Source: Duganella sp. CF458
GTDB taxonomy: Bacteria; Pseudomonadota; Gammaproteobacteria; Burkholderiales; Burkholderiaceae_D
Length of the DNA: 64,000 nucleotides
Direction of reading: 5' to 3'
Assembly: GCF_900113115.1 (NCBI RefSeq)
Contig: NZ_FOOF01000021.1
Location: 36,411-100,410 of the forward strand
The notes under the pieces were generated by a model. That model was not told where the DNA came from. It saw nothing but the letters and a program-made list of their open reading frames with translations, and searched no databases. How positions within the stretch are numbered: position 1 is the first letter of the stretch; each line of letters starts with the position of its first letter. Position numbers and translations under genes: made by a program. Below are positions 52,151 to 60,730 of this stretch, piece after piece.

Positions 52151-52504
52151 ATGACGCAGCCGTCCGTTTCCGCCGCCAGCGCCAGTGCCGGCGCCAGCAT
52201 TGGCGTGGCGCCGATCCCGTTCAAGCAGGAGGCGCCGCTGGCCGCCTCGCCGCTGGGCGGTGGCGCCGTGCTGGTGCTGCTGGTGTCGCTGCTGGTGATC
52301 GGCGTGGTGCTGTACCTGCGCCGCCGCCTGAACCTGGCGCCTGCCGCCGCCGCCGGCGCGCCGCGCCTGCTGCGCGTGCTCGAGCGCCAGCCGCTGGGAC
52401 CGCGTGCGGTGCTGCTGGTGGTGGAATTCGACGGCGAGCGGCTGCTGCTGGCGCATACCGAACACGGTGTGACGCGCCTGGCGCAGGGCAAGGAGGCGCC
52501 ATGA
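52151..52504 (+). CDS. fliO: Flagellar export component FliO
   Basis: A 117-residue protein with one transmembrane segment (GGGAVLVLLVSLLVIGVVLYLRRR region, about residues 36-58) followed by a small cytoplasmic domain (RLLRVLERQPLGPRAVLLVVEFDGERLLLAHTEHGVTRL). This is the FliO plan; FliO helps FliP assemble. Its stop overlaps the fliP start by 4 bp. The gene is short and poorly conserved, but position and topology support the call. Confidence 0.83.
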   Translation: MTQPSVSAASASAGASIGVAPIPFKQEAPLAASPLGGGAVLVLLVSLLVIGVVLYLRRRLNLAPAAAAGAPRLLRVLERQPLGPRAVLLVVEFDGERLLLAHTEHGVTRLAQGKEAP

Positions 52505-53262
52505 AGCGGCGCTCCGCCCTGCAAGCCTGCGCGCTGCTGGCGCTTGGCCTGTTGTGTGCAGGCGCCGCCTGGGCTGCCGCCCCGGCCGGCAGCGTGCCGG
52601 CCATCCAGCTGAACCTGGCGGGCGCCGGCCGCGGCGAAGTCTCGTCCGCGCTGCGCATCCTGCTCGGCCTGACGGTGCTGTCGCTGGCGCCGGCCATCCT
52701 GATGTCGATGACGTCCTTCGTGCGCATCGTGATCGTGCTGTCCATGCTGCGCCACGCGATGGGCATGCAGGAAACGCCGCCCAATACCGTCATCATCAGC
52801 CTGTCGCTGTTCCTGACCATGTTCACCATGGCGCCCGCGCTGCAGCAGGCCAATACCCAGGCCCTGCAGCCTTATATGGCGGGCAAGATGACGCCGGAAA
52901 AGGCGGCGCCGGCGGCCTTGGCGCCGCTGCGCGAATTCATGGTGCGCCAGACGCGCGAGCAGGACCTGGCGCTGATGGTGGAGCTGGCGCATGCCGAACG
53001 TCCGGCCAGCATCGACGATATCAGCATGCTGCAGCTGATCCCGGCCTTCATGCTGTCCGAGCTGCGCTCGGCGTTCCAGATCGGCTTCGTGATCTTCCTG
53101 CCCTTCCTGCTGGTCGACCTGATCGTGTCGTCGGCGCTGATGGCGCTGGGCATGATGATGGTGCCGCCCGCCTCGATCTCGCTGCCGCTGAAGATCCTGC
53201 TGTTCGTACTGATGGACGGCTGGAACCTGGTGGTGCGGGCCTTGCTGGGCACCTTTGCCTGA
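52501..53262 (+). CDS. fliP: Flagellar export gate protein FliP
   Basis: The 253-residue product has a signal peptide (to AAWAA) and the FliP signatures ILLGLTVLSLAPAILMSMTSFVRIVIVLSMLRHAMG and FQIGFVIFLPFLLVDLIVSSALMALGMMMV. FliP forms the core of the export gate with FliQ and FliR. All conserved transmembrane parts are intact. AAGGAGG precedes the ATG. Confidence 0.95.
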   Translation: MKRRSALQACALLALGLLCAGAAWAAAPAGSVPAIQLNLAGAGRGEVSSALRILLGLTVLSLAPAILMSMTSFVRIVIVLSMLRHAMGMQETPPNTVIISLSLFLTMFTMAPALQQANTQALQPYMAGKMTPEKAAPAALAPLREFMVRQTREQDLALMVELAHAERPASIDDISMLQLIPAFMLSELRSAFQIGFVIFLPFLLVDLIVSSALMALGMMMVPPASISLPLKILLFVLMDGWNLVVRALLGTFA

Positions 53263-53271
53263 GGTGCGCCG

Positions 53272-54006
53272 GTGCTGGTCGACGAGTTCAAAGCCGGTGC
53301 CGCCGGCACAGCCGCCGCAGTGCTGTGGGAGCGCCTGGCCGCCGGCGACGCCGCGGCGCGCGCCGAGCTGGTGCGCGCTTATGAGCCGTACGCGCGCATG
53401 CACGCGGCCCGCCTGTTCGGGCGCCGCGTGCTGCATGACCTCGAGTTCGGCGACTACCTGCAATACGCGCATGTCGGGTTGCTGGAAGCGATCGACCGCT
53501 ACCGGGTCGGCGAGGGCGCCAAGTTCGAGACCTTTGCCTCGGCCCGCGTCAGCGGCGCGATCCTGAACGGCATCGCCTCGGCCAGCGAAATCCGCGAGCA
53601 GGTGGCTGCGCGCAAGCGCATCGTTGCGCAGCGCGTTTCGGCGCTGGGCGAACCCGGGCCGGCCGACGTGTTCGGGCAGCTGGCCGAGATGGCCATCGGG
53701 CTGGCGATCGGTTTCGTGCTGGAAGACACCGGCATGCACAGCGCGCCGGACGCCGGCTACGCCGACAACAGCTACCAGGGCGCGGCGGTGGGCCAGCTGC
53801 GGCGCACGCTGGACGCGGCCCTTGGGCAACTGCCGCCGCTGCAGCGCCGCGTGGTGCAGGGACATTACCTGCATGGGCAACCGTTCGGCGAGATCGCCTT
53901 GGCGCACCAGTTGTCGGCCGGGCGCGTGGCGCAGTTGCACAAGGAAGCCATGGCCAGGCTGCGCACCCTGCTGCGCGAGCGCAATGTAGTGGATATCAGT
54001 TTTTGA
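53272..54006 (+). CDS. fliA: Sigma-28 family sigma factor FliA
   Basis: A 244-residue sigma factor from a GTG start with GAGGTG upstream. Region 2 is seen at about residues 38-110 (LVRAYEPYARMHAARLF, DLEFGDYLQYAHVGLLEAIDRYRVGEGAKFETFASARVSGAILNGI) and region 4 at the C-terminus (ALGQLPPLQRRVVQGHYLHGQPFGEIALAHQLSAGRVAQLHKEAMARLRTLL). These are FliA features. Its location inside the export-gate genes is unusual, because fliA normally sits with flhF/flhG or flagellin genes. No FlgM gene was recognised in the window. It may transcribe late genes of this system, possibly the RHS-like gene at 63764. Confidence 0.85.
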   Translation: MLVDEFKAGAAGTAAAVLWERLAAGDAAARAELVRAYEPYARMHAARLFGRRVLHDLEFGDYLQYAHVGLLEAIDRYRVGEGAKFETFASARVSGAILNGIASASEIREQVAARKRIVAQRVSALGEPGPADVFGQLAEMAIGLAIGFVLEDTGMHSAPDAGYADNSYQGAAVGQLRRTLDAALGQLPPLQRRVVQGHYLHGQPFGEIALAHQLSAGRVAQLHKEAMARLRTLLRERNVVDISF

Positions 54007-54030
54007 GCCCGGATCACGGGGGAGGCAAGT

Positions 54031-54414
54031 ATGGTGACATCGATAGGCGGAGTGCGGGACCTGGTCAGCTTGATTCGCGGCCAACTGGCGCCGCGCATGC
54101 AGAAAGCGGCGCAGGCTCCGGCGCGCGCGCGGGCTGCGCAGGCGCAGCGGCAAGACGATGTGCTGGCCGGCCTGATCGAGACGCGCGTGCGCGCCATCCG
54201 CCGCGACGATCCGCAGCGCGGGCGCAAGGCGTTCCGCGTCTTCCTGGAGGCCTTGCTGCTGTCCGAACTGGGCGAGGGCCTGCTGGCCGATCCGCGCTTT
54301 TTCCAGTTGCTGGACGACGTGCAGGCGGCGCTGGAGGCCGATGAAGGCAGCCGCGCCTTGGTGGAACAGGCGATCGGCCAGCTGCTGGCGACGGGAGCGG
54401 GCGATGTCGTCTGA
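54031..54414 (+). CDS. Unrecognised 127-aa protein of the flagellum-like operon
   Basis: This protein lies between fliA and fliQ and overlaps the latter by 11 bp, so it is clearly part of the operon. It has no signal peptide or membrane segment and is predicted helical. The first 45 residues are basic and Ala/Gln-rich (LVSLIRGQLAPRMQKAAQAPARARAAQAQR). A conserved-looking core follows: RRDDPQRGRKAFRVFLEALLLSELGEGLLADPRFFQLLDDVQ. It does not show the KAARQFEALF-type motif of rod-binding FlgJ nor an obvious FlgM pattern. A chaperone, anti-sigma factor or export accessory role is possible by position only. Confidence 0.6.
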   Translation: MVTSIGGVRDLVSLIRGQLAPRMQKAAQAPARARAAQAQRQDDVLAGLIETRVRAIRRDDPQRGRKAFRVFLEALLLSELGEGLLADPRFFQLLDDVQAALEADEGSRALVEQAIGQLLATGAGDVV

Positions 54415-54670
54415 CCTGGCGCTGCGCATGTTGGCCGACCTGCTGTGGAACGGCCTGTTGATTTCGGCTCCGCTGCTGGCGGTGACGCTGGTGGTGGGCC
54501 TGCTGGTGAGCGTGGTGCAGGTGGTGACCCAGATCCAGGAATCGTCGCTCAGCTTCGTGCCCAAGCTGGTGGCGGCGGTGGTGGTGCTGGTGCTGTGCGG
54601 CCCCTGGATGCTGAAGCGGCTGGTGGCGTTTTCGGCCGGCCTGATCGCCGGCATTCCCAACCAGTTCTAG
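54404..54670 (+). CDS. fliQ: Flagellar export gate protein FliQ
   Basis: The ATG at 54404 gives 88 residues with two hydrophobic hairpin helices (ADLLWNGLLISAPLLAVTLVVGLLVSVVQVVTQIQESSLSFVPKL and VVVLVLCGPWMLKRLVAF), the exact size and pattern of FliQ. It assembles with FliP and FliR in the export gate. An in-frame ATG at 54341 is internal to the previous gene. Confidence 0.95.
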   Translation: MSSDLALRMLADLLWNGLLISAPLLAVTLVVGLLVSVVQVVTQIQESSLSFVPKLVAAVVVLVLCGPWMLKRLVAFSAGLIAGIPNQF

Positions 54671-54676
54671 CGCGCC

Positions 54677-55438
54677 ATGCAGATTTCGATCGACGCCGGC
54701 TGGGCCGTTGCCGTGTTCCTCGTTTCACTGAGGCTCAGTTTCCTGTTCCTGCTGTCGCCCGTCTTCAGCGGCCTGGCCGCGCCGGTGGCGCCGCGCGTGC
54801 TGCTGACGCTGGCCCTGGCGGCCTTGCTGGTGGCCGGCGGCGCGCTGCGGCCGGCCTTGCCCGACTACACCCTGGGCAGCCTGGTGCAGGGCGCGCTGGG
54901 CGAGGCGGTGGTCGGCATCACGCTCTCCTTCGGGGTGTTTGCCGCCTTTGGCGCCTTTTCCATGGCCGGCAAGCTGCTTGACATCCAGAGCGGTTTCGGC
55001 ATCGGCAGCGTGTACGATCCGGTGACCCGCAGCGGGGCGCCGATGTTTGCCGCCATCCTGAACCTGGTGGCGGTGGCGCTGTTCTTCGCGCTCGATGCCC
55101 ACCATGCCCTGATGCGCGGCATCGCTTTCTCGCTGCAGCAAGTGCCGCCCGGCGCCGGCCTGGCCCTGCCGCTGGAGGCGGTGCTGGCCCAGTTCGGACT
55201 GGTGTTTTCGATGGGGCTGGCGCTGGTCATCCCGGTGATGCTGTGCCTGCTGCTGATTGAAATCGGGCTGGCGGTCGTGTCGCGCGCGCTGCCGCAGATG
55301 AACGTGTTCGTGATCAGCATCCCGGTCAAGCTGGTGGCCGGGGTGTCGATCTTCGCGCTGTGCGCACCGGCGCTGGAACCGGCCATGGGCCGGGTCTACG
55401 CGTCCATCTTCACGTTCTGGGAAAGGGCGCTGCACTGA
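54677..55438 (+). CDS. fliR: Flagellar export gate protein FliR
   Basis: A 253-residue membrane protein with about six hydrophobic segments, matching FliR in length. Typical stretches are AVFLVSLRLSFLFLLSPVFSG, LGEAVVGITLSFGVFAAFGAFSMAGKLLDIQSGFG and LVFSMGLALVIPVMLCLLLIEIGLAVVSRALPQMNVFVISIPVKL. Its stop overlaps the flhB start by one base, as in many fliR-flhB pairs. Confidence 0.95.
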   Translation: MQISIDAGWAVAVFLVSLRLSFLFLLSPVFSGLAAPVAPRVLLTLALAALLVAGGALRPALPDYTLGSLVQGALGEAVVGITLSFGVFAAFGAFSMAGKLLDIQSGFGIGSVYDPVTRSGAPMFAAILNLVAVALFFALDAHHALMRGIAFSLQQVPPGAGLALPLEAVLAQFGLVFSMGLALVIPVMLCLLLIEIGLAVVSRALPQMNVFVISIPVKLVAGVSIFALCAPALEPAMGRVYASIFTFWERALH

Positions 55439-56520
55439 TGTCGGACGACGCAGACCGCTCGGAACAGGCGACACCGCACCGGCTGGAACAAGCCCGCAAG
55501 AAGGGCCAGGTGGCGCGCAGCAACGACTTGCTGGCGTTTGCCAGCATCGCGGTGCTGGCCATCTGCGTGCACGCCAGCGCCTGGGATGGCCTGGGCCAGG
55601 TGCTGCAATTGCAGCGCCGTATCCTGGCGCGCGCCACGCAGCTGGACTGGAGCATCAACGGCATGGCGCAGTGGAGCGGCGAACTGCTGGTGGCCATGCT
55701 GGCGCTGCTGGGCCCCTTGCTGCTGGCCCTGGTGATCGCCGGGGTGCTGGCCAACCTGCTGCAAACCGGGCCGGTGTTCAGCACCGATCCGCTGGGGCCG
55801 GATTTTACCCGCCTGAACCCGGCGCAGGGCTTGCAGCGGATCCTGTCGATGCGCACCTTGTTCGAGGCCGCCAAGAGCCTGCTCAAGCTGGCGGTGCTGG
55901 TGTACGTCGGCTGGCTGGTGGTGCGCGACGCGATCCCGGGCATGCTGGGCTTGCCGCTGGCCCAGCCCCAGGCCTACCCGCGCATCCTGCTGGGGCTGGC
56001 CGGCGCGCTGCTGGCCAAGCTGGCGCTGGCCATGCTGCTGATCGCGCTGGTCGACGTCGGCTTCACGCGCTGGGACTTTGCCAAGCGCATGCGCATGAGC
56101 AAGCGCGATATCAAGGATGAGCACAAGAACCGCGAAGGCGATCCGCGCATCCGTTCCCGCATCCGCGAGCTGCGCAAGGAATTGCTGAAGCGCAGCCAGT
56201 CGGCGCGCAAGGTGGCCAGTGCCGACGTGCTGGTCACCAACCCGACCCACCTGGCCGTCGCCCTCAGCTACCAGCACGGCACGGCCGGCGCGCCCAAGGT
56301 GGTGGCCAAGGGGGCCGGGGACCTGGCGCGCCGCATGCGCGAGGTGGCGTACCGCAAGAATATCCCGATCGTGCAGAACCGGCCGCTGGCGCGCACCCTG
56401 TTCCGCGAGGTCGACTTCGAGGGCTATGTGCCCGAGAAGCTGTATCCGCAAATTGCAAAAATCATGGTGTGGGTCTACGCGATGCGCGAGGCCCGCCAAA
56501 AGCCTGGAAGGGGCATCTGA
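55438..56520 (+). CDS. flhB: Flagellar export switch protein FlhB
   Basis: The 360-residue product starts with SEQATPHRLEQARKKGQVARS and has four transmembrane segments, followed by the cytoplasmic domain with the self-cleavage motif N268-P-T-H. Intact NPTH implies that the substrate-specificity switch from rod/hook to late substrates could still work. Its stop overlaps flhA by one base (TGATG). Confidence 0.95.
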   Translation: MSDDADRSEQATPHRLEQARKKGQVARSNDLLAFASIAVLAICVHASAWDGLGQVLQLQRRILARATQLDWSINGMAQWSGELLVAMLALLGPLLLALVIAGVLANLLQTGPVFSTDPLGPDFTRLNPAQGLQRILSMRTLFEAAKSLLKLAVLVYVGWLVVRDAIPGMLGLPLAQPQAYPRILLGLAGALLAKLALAMLLIALVDVGFTRWDFAKRMRMSKRDIKDEHKNREGDPRIRSRIRELRKELLKRSQSARKVASADVLVTNPTHLAVALSYQHGTAGAPKVVAKGAGDLARRMREVAYRKNIPIVQNRPLARTLFREVDFEGYVPEKLYPQIAKIMVWVYAMREARQKPGRGI

Positions 56521-58553
56521 TGTTAAGTCGTTTCTTCGGCAGGAATGCCGACCTGGTGATGGTGCTGCTGGTGGTGGGCATCCTGACGGTATTGTTCGTG
56601 CCGATCGCCTCGGGCGTCCTGGATTTCCTGATCCTGACCAATATCAGCTTTGCGCTGACCATCCTGCTGCTGACGTTCTACATTCCGCGGCCGGTGGAGT
56701 TTTCCACTTTCCCCTCGCTGCTGCTGATCGCCACCCTGTTCCGCCTCTCGCTCAACGTGGCGGCCACCCGCCTGATCCTGTCCGACGCCGATGCCGGCCA
56801 TGTGATCGGCGCCATCGGGTCCTATGTGGTGGGCGGCAATTACGTGATCGGCCTGATCGTGTTCCTGATCCTGGTGGTGGTGCAGTTCGTGGTGGTGACC
56901 AACGGCGCCCAGCGCGTGTCCGAGGTGGCAGCCCGCTTCACGCTGGACAGCATGCCGGGCCAGCAGATGAGCATTGACGCCGACCTGAACATGGGTTTCA
57001 TCGACCAGGAAGAAGCCAAGGCGCGCCGCAAGATGCTGGAGAAAGAGTCCGGCTTCTACGGGGCGATGGACGGCGCCAGCAAGTTCGTCAAGGGCGACGC
57101 GGTGGCCGGCATCATCATCATGCTGATCAATATCATTGGCGGCCTGGTGATCGGCATCATGCAGATGGGCATGCGCTGGGACCAGGCCTTGCAGACGTTT
57201 ACCCTGCTGACCGTGGGCGACGGCATCGTGACCCAGGTGCCGGCGCTGGTGATCGCGGTGGGCACCGGCATTATCGTGACGCGTTCCGCTTCGGACGGCA
57301 ACCTGAGCACGCAGGTGCTGCGCCAGCTGACCTCCTTCCCCAAGACGCTGTTCATCGTGGCCGGCGCGCTGGGCGCGCTGTTCTTCCTGCCCGGCATCCC
57401 GGCCCTGCCGGTGCTGCTGGTGGGCGGCTTCCTGTTCGGCCTGGGCCTGCTGCTGCAGCGCCGCGGCGCGGAATCGGCTGCGGCGCCCGACAGCGCGGAT
57501 GCGGCGGCGCCGAAACAGGAAGAAGATGCCTACGATTTGCTGAAAGTGGAACCGATCGAAGTCCACGTCGGCACCGCGCTGCTGCCGCTGGTGGGCGGCG
57601 AGCAGGGCTTGCTGACGGAGCGCATCGGCGCCATCCGCAAGCAATTCGCGCTGGAGTCGGGCATGGTGCTGCCGCGCGTGCGCTTCCGCGACGCGCCGCA
57701 CCTTGGCAGCACGGCCTACGAGTTGCGGGTGTTCGGCGTGCTGGCCGGGCGCGGCGACATCATGCTGGACCGTACGCTGGCGATCCATAACGGCGGCGAG
57801 CAGCGTCCGCTGAAAGGCGTCGAGACGCGCGAGCCGACCTATGGCTTGCCGGCGGTATGGATCGAAGACAGCGAGCGCGAAATCGCGCGTGCGGCGCGCT
57901 ACACGCTGGTCGATGCCAGCACGGTGTTCATCACCCACCTGTCGGAAGTGCTGAAACAGCAGTCGGCCATGCTGCTGACGCGCACCGAGACCGACAAGCT
58001 GCTGCAGCGCATCCGCGACGCGCAGCCGGGCCTGGTGGAAGAGCTGGTGCCGACCGTGATGTCGATCAGCGACGTGCAGAAGGTCTTGCAGAACCTGCTG
58101 CGTGAAAAAGTCTCGGTGCGCCACCTGGAAGCCATCCTGGAAACCCTGGCGGACGTCGGGCGTGCCAGCAAGGACCATGGCTACCTGACCGAAATGGTGC
58201 GCCAGAAACTGGGCACCGCGATCTGCCAGGACCTGCTGGGCGGGCAGGGCGCGCTGCACGTGCTGACGCTGGACCCGGCGGTCGAACAGGTGCTGATGCA
58301 AAGCCTGCGCCAGGCCGACGGCGGCAATATCGTGGTCGAACCGCGCTTTGCCGACCAACTGCTGGCGCGCATGGCGTCCCAGTCCGAGCGCATGATGAAG
58401 GCCAATATGATGCCGGTGCTGCTGTGCGCGCCGGACTTGCGGCGCCACGTGCGCGCACTGTGCGAGCGTGTGCTGCCGCACTTGCGCGTGCTGTCCATGG
58501 CGGAAGTGCCGAACAGCGTCAATTTAAAGGCCTACGCCGCGATCAGCGTGTAA
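56520..58553 (+). CDS. flhA: Flagellar export gate protein FlhA
   Basis: From the ATG at 56520 the product has 677 residues, normal for FlhA. The N-terminal half has about eight membrane helices with the family signature RLSLNVAATRLIL and the loop MPGQQMSIDADLNMGFIDQEEAKARRK. The C-terminal half is the cytoplasmic nonameric ring domain that docks chaperone-substrate complexes. It is the last gene of the run; its final 30 bp overlap the 3' end of the MFS gene on the other strand. Confidence 0.95.
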   Translation: MLSRFFGRNADLVMVLLVVGILTVLFVPIASGVLDFLILTNISFALTILLLTFYIPRPVEFSTFPSLLLIATLFRLSLNVAATRLILSDADAGHVIGAIGSYVVGGNYVIGLIVFLILVVVQFVVVTNGAQRVSEVAARFTLDSMPGQQMSIDADLNMGFIDQEEAKARRKMLEKESGFYGAMDGASKFVKGDAVAGIIIMLINIIGGLVIGIMQMGMRWDQALQTFTLLTVGDGIVTQVPALVIAVGTGIIVTRSASDGNLSTQVLRQLTSFPKTLFIVAGALGALFFLPGIPALPVLLVGGFLFGLGLLLQRRGAESAAAPDSADAAAPKQEEDAYDLLKVEPIEVHVGTALLPLVGGEQGLLTERIGAIRKQFALESGMVLPRVRFRDAPHLGSTAYELRVFGVLAGRGDIMLDRTLAIHNGGEQRPLKGVETREPTYGLPAVWIEDSEREIARAARYTLVDASTVFITHLSEVLKQQSAMLLTRTETDKLLQRIRDAQPGLVEELVPTVMSISDVQKVLQNLLREKVSVRHLEAILETLADVGRASKDHGYLTEMVRQKLGTAICQDLLGGQGALHVLTLDPAVEQVLMQSLRQADGGNIVVEPRFADQLLARMASQSERMMKANMMPVLLCAPDLRRHVRALCERVLPHLRVLSMAEVPNSVNLKAYAAISV

Positions 58554-59738
58554 TTTCCGGCCCGGCAGCGGGGCCGCGGCGCACGCCAGCAGCGCCAGGG
58601 TCAGCCAGCCAATGCCGGCCATGGCCAGCCATGGCAGCTGCGGGGCGCGCATGGCGCGGCTCCAGTCCAGCAGCCAGCCGCCGGCGGTGTAGCCGAACAG
58701 CCCGCCCAGCGCCAGCCCGAATCGGCTGAGGCCCATATAGCTGGCGCGCGCGGCGGGCCGGGCATAGCGCGATACCAGCGATTCGCGCGCCGGTTCGGCG
58801 ACCAGCGAGCCGGTATGGAACACGGCGATGCAAACGAACATCGGCACCAGGGCGCGCGCCGCCGACATGGCCAGCACGGCGCAGCTCATGATGCCGATGC
58901 CGGCCAGCAGGCGGGCCTCCAGCGACAGGTAACGCTCGCCAAGGCGCGCCATCGGATACAACAACGTCAGTGCCAGGAGCGCGTCCATCGCATACATCCA
59001 GGCCACGCTGCGCGGCGTGCCGGACAGCCCGGCCAACGTGACCGGCACCAGCATCATGAGCTGCACGGTCATGATGTAATAGCCGCTCAGCGCCAGCACC
59101 AGCATCAGGAATGGCTTGTCGCGCAAGGGAATCCGCATGGCCCGGGCCGCCGAAGTGCCCGGCGTGGCGACACGGTAGGCCGGCAGCAGCCAGGCATTGG
59201 CCAGCGCCGCCAGCACGAAGACAGCGCAGCCGCCCAGGCCGACCCAGCGGAAATCGGCCGCCAGCAGCAAGGTGCCCAGCAGGGCGCCCGTCATGGCCGA
59301 CACGCTTTCCTGCATCATCAATGCTGAATAGAAGCGCGGCCGCTCGGCCGGGCGCGTCAGCTTGACCCCCAGCGCGCCGCGCGCCGGCTCGAACAGGCTG
59401 CCGCCGAGGCCGGACATCACGCAGGACAGCAGCAGCCAAGCCGGGTTGGCGGCGAAGCCCATCAACGCAAAGCCGCTGGCGCGCAGCAGCATTCCGCCGA
59501 CGATCATGGGCTTGGCGCCGAAGCGGTCCGACAGGGAGCCGCCGAACAGGGCCAGGCCTTGCTGCGCCACCTGCCGCGCGCCGAGCGCCAGGCCCACCGC
59601 AGCGGCGGCCCATCCCAGTTGGCCGACGAAGTGCAGGCCGACGATGGGGAACACCAGGTAAAAGCCGCCCACCACCAGCATGTGGTCGATCATCAGAAAC
59701 CGCTTGCCCAGCCGCCTTGCCCTTTGTGCACCCGTCAT
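58524..59738 (-). CDS. MFS multidrug efflux transporter, MdtH-like
   Basis: With the ATG at 59736-59738 (AGGAGG upstream) the protein has 404 residues and about 12 hydrophobic segments. It contains the MFS loop sequence GGSLSDRFGAKPMIVGG and an overall pattern like MdtH drug:proton antiporters. It is divergent from a LysR gene over a 91-bp AT-rich promoter region, so it is probably under that regulator's control. Substrates are unknown. Confidence 0.85.
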   Translation of the reverse strand: MTGAQRARRLGKRFLMIDHMLVVGGFYLVFPIVGLHFVGQLGWAAAAVGLALGARQVAQQGLALFGGSLSDRFGAKPMIVGGMLLRASGFALMGFAANPAWLLLSCVMSGLGGSLFEPARGALGVKLTRPAERPRFYSALMMQESVSAMTGALLGTLLLAADFRWVGLGGCAVFVLAALANAWLLPAYRVATPGTSAARAMRIPLRDKPFLMLVLALSGYYIMTVQLMMLVPVTLAGLSGTPRSVAWMYAMDALLALTLLYPMARLGERYLSLEARLLAGIGIMSCAVLAMSAARALVPMFVCIAVFHTGSLVAEPARESLVSRYARPAARASYMGLSRFGLALGGLFGYTAGGWLLDWSRAMRAPQLPWLAMAGIGWLTLALLACAAAPLPGRKLHADRGVGL

Positions 59739-59829
59739 CGGATTCCTCCTGTTCAGATGCCGACATCTTAGGCAGCGTTGAGACATAATAGAAGCCGTTA
59801 TCCCGTCATATTTTGTATTGGATTTTATT

Positions 59830-60708
59830 ATGTCTCTTGCCTTTGACGACCTGGCCCTGCTGGTGGAGATCGTGGAGTGCGGAAGTTTCAGCCAGGCTGC
59901 CGCGCGGCGCCGCTGGTCGCAGCCGCAAGTGAGCCAGCGCGTCGCTGCGCTGGAGCAGCAATTGGCGGTGCAGCTGTTCACGCGGCACCGGCGCGGCGCC
60001 ACGCCGACGCCGGCCTGCCTGACTTTCCTGCCTGCGGCGCAGCAGGCGCTGGCGGCCCTGGAAGCGGGGCGCCAGGCCGTGCAAGGGGCGCCGGCGCTGC
60101 CGCAGGTCACGCTGTCCTGCGTGCCCTCGCTGGCCGCCTTGCTGTTCGGCCCTATCTTGCTCAAGCTGGCCGATGCGCCGCTGGAAATCCGCTGCAGCAC
60201 CGACCATTCGCCGGTCATCATGGAACAGCTGTTGACCGGGCGCGTGCAACTGGGGCTGGTACTGAAATGCCCCGCCATCGCAGGCATTCACCTGGAGCGG
60301 CTGTCGGTATCGCCCATCGTTGCGGTGGTAGGGCGCGGCCATCCGCTGACGCGGCGCGGCCCGCTGCAACTTGCCGACGTGGCCAATGCGCGCCTGGCGC
60401 CCCAGTATTGGGGCGAGGAGTGCGATGAACTGGTCCGGATGCTCCGTGTCCACCGCCGCAGCGACAGCCCGATCCATGCCATCCAGCCTTCCGCGGCGTC
60501 CATCCTGCTGGCGCAAGAGCACGGCTTTTTGACCTTCATGCCGGAGATGGCGGCGGCGCGCCAGCTCAAGCTGGGCAACCTGGTGAAACTGGAGATTGGC
60601 GATCTGCCGCGTTGGGAATGGGAGGCGATGGTGGCCTGGCGCAGCGGCAAGCGGCCGGATGCGGCCAAGCTGCGCGTGCTGCAGGCCGTGCGCGAGTTAG
60701 CGCTCTAA
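59830..60708 (+). CDS. LysR-family transcriptional regulator, divergent from the MFS gene
   Basis: A 292-residue LysR protein. The DNA-binding helix-turn-helix is at the N-terminus (LVEIVECGSFSQAAARRRWSQPQVSQRVAALEQQLAVQLFTRHRRG), followed by a substrate-binding-like domain. The ATG at 59830 is preferred; a TTG at 59818 is in frame. Divergent location from the efflux gene suggests it controls that gene. It ends in a 13-bp tandem duplication that contains its stop codon. Confidence 0.85.
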   Translation: MSLAFDDLALLVEIVECGSFSQAAARRRWSQPQVSQRVAALEQQLAVQLFTRHRRGATPTPACLTFLPAAQQALAALEAGRQAVQGAPALPQVTLSCVPSLAALLFGPILLKLADAPLEIRCSTDHSPVIMEQLLTGRVQLGLVLKCPAIAGIHLERLSVSPIVAVVGRGHPLTRRGPLQLADVANARLAPQYWGEECDELVRMLRVHRRSDSPIHAIQPSAASILLAQEHGFLTFMPEMAAARQLKLGNLVKLEIGDLPRWEWEAMVAWRSGKRPDAAKLRVLQAVRELAL

Positions 60709-60730
60709 GCTAGTGCACTAAGCTAGTGCA
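60705..60730. repeat. 13-bp perfect tandem duplication
   Basis: CTAAGCTAGTGCA occurs twice in direct succession. The first copy contains the TAA stop of the LysR gene; the second contains the stop (TAG on the minus strand) of the small convergent gene. This looks like a recent slippage or duplication event. Confidence 0.95.

Noticed and set aside
58555..58580. Hairpin GGCCC...GGGGCC after flhA as terminator
   Set aside because: There is no T run on either side, and the sequence lies inside the coding region of the MFS gene.
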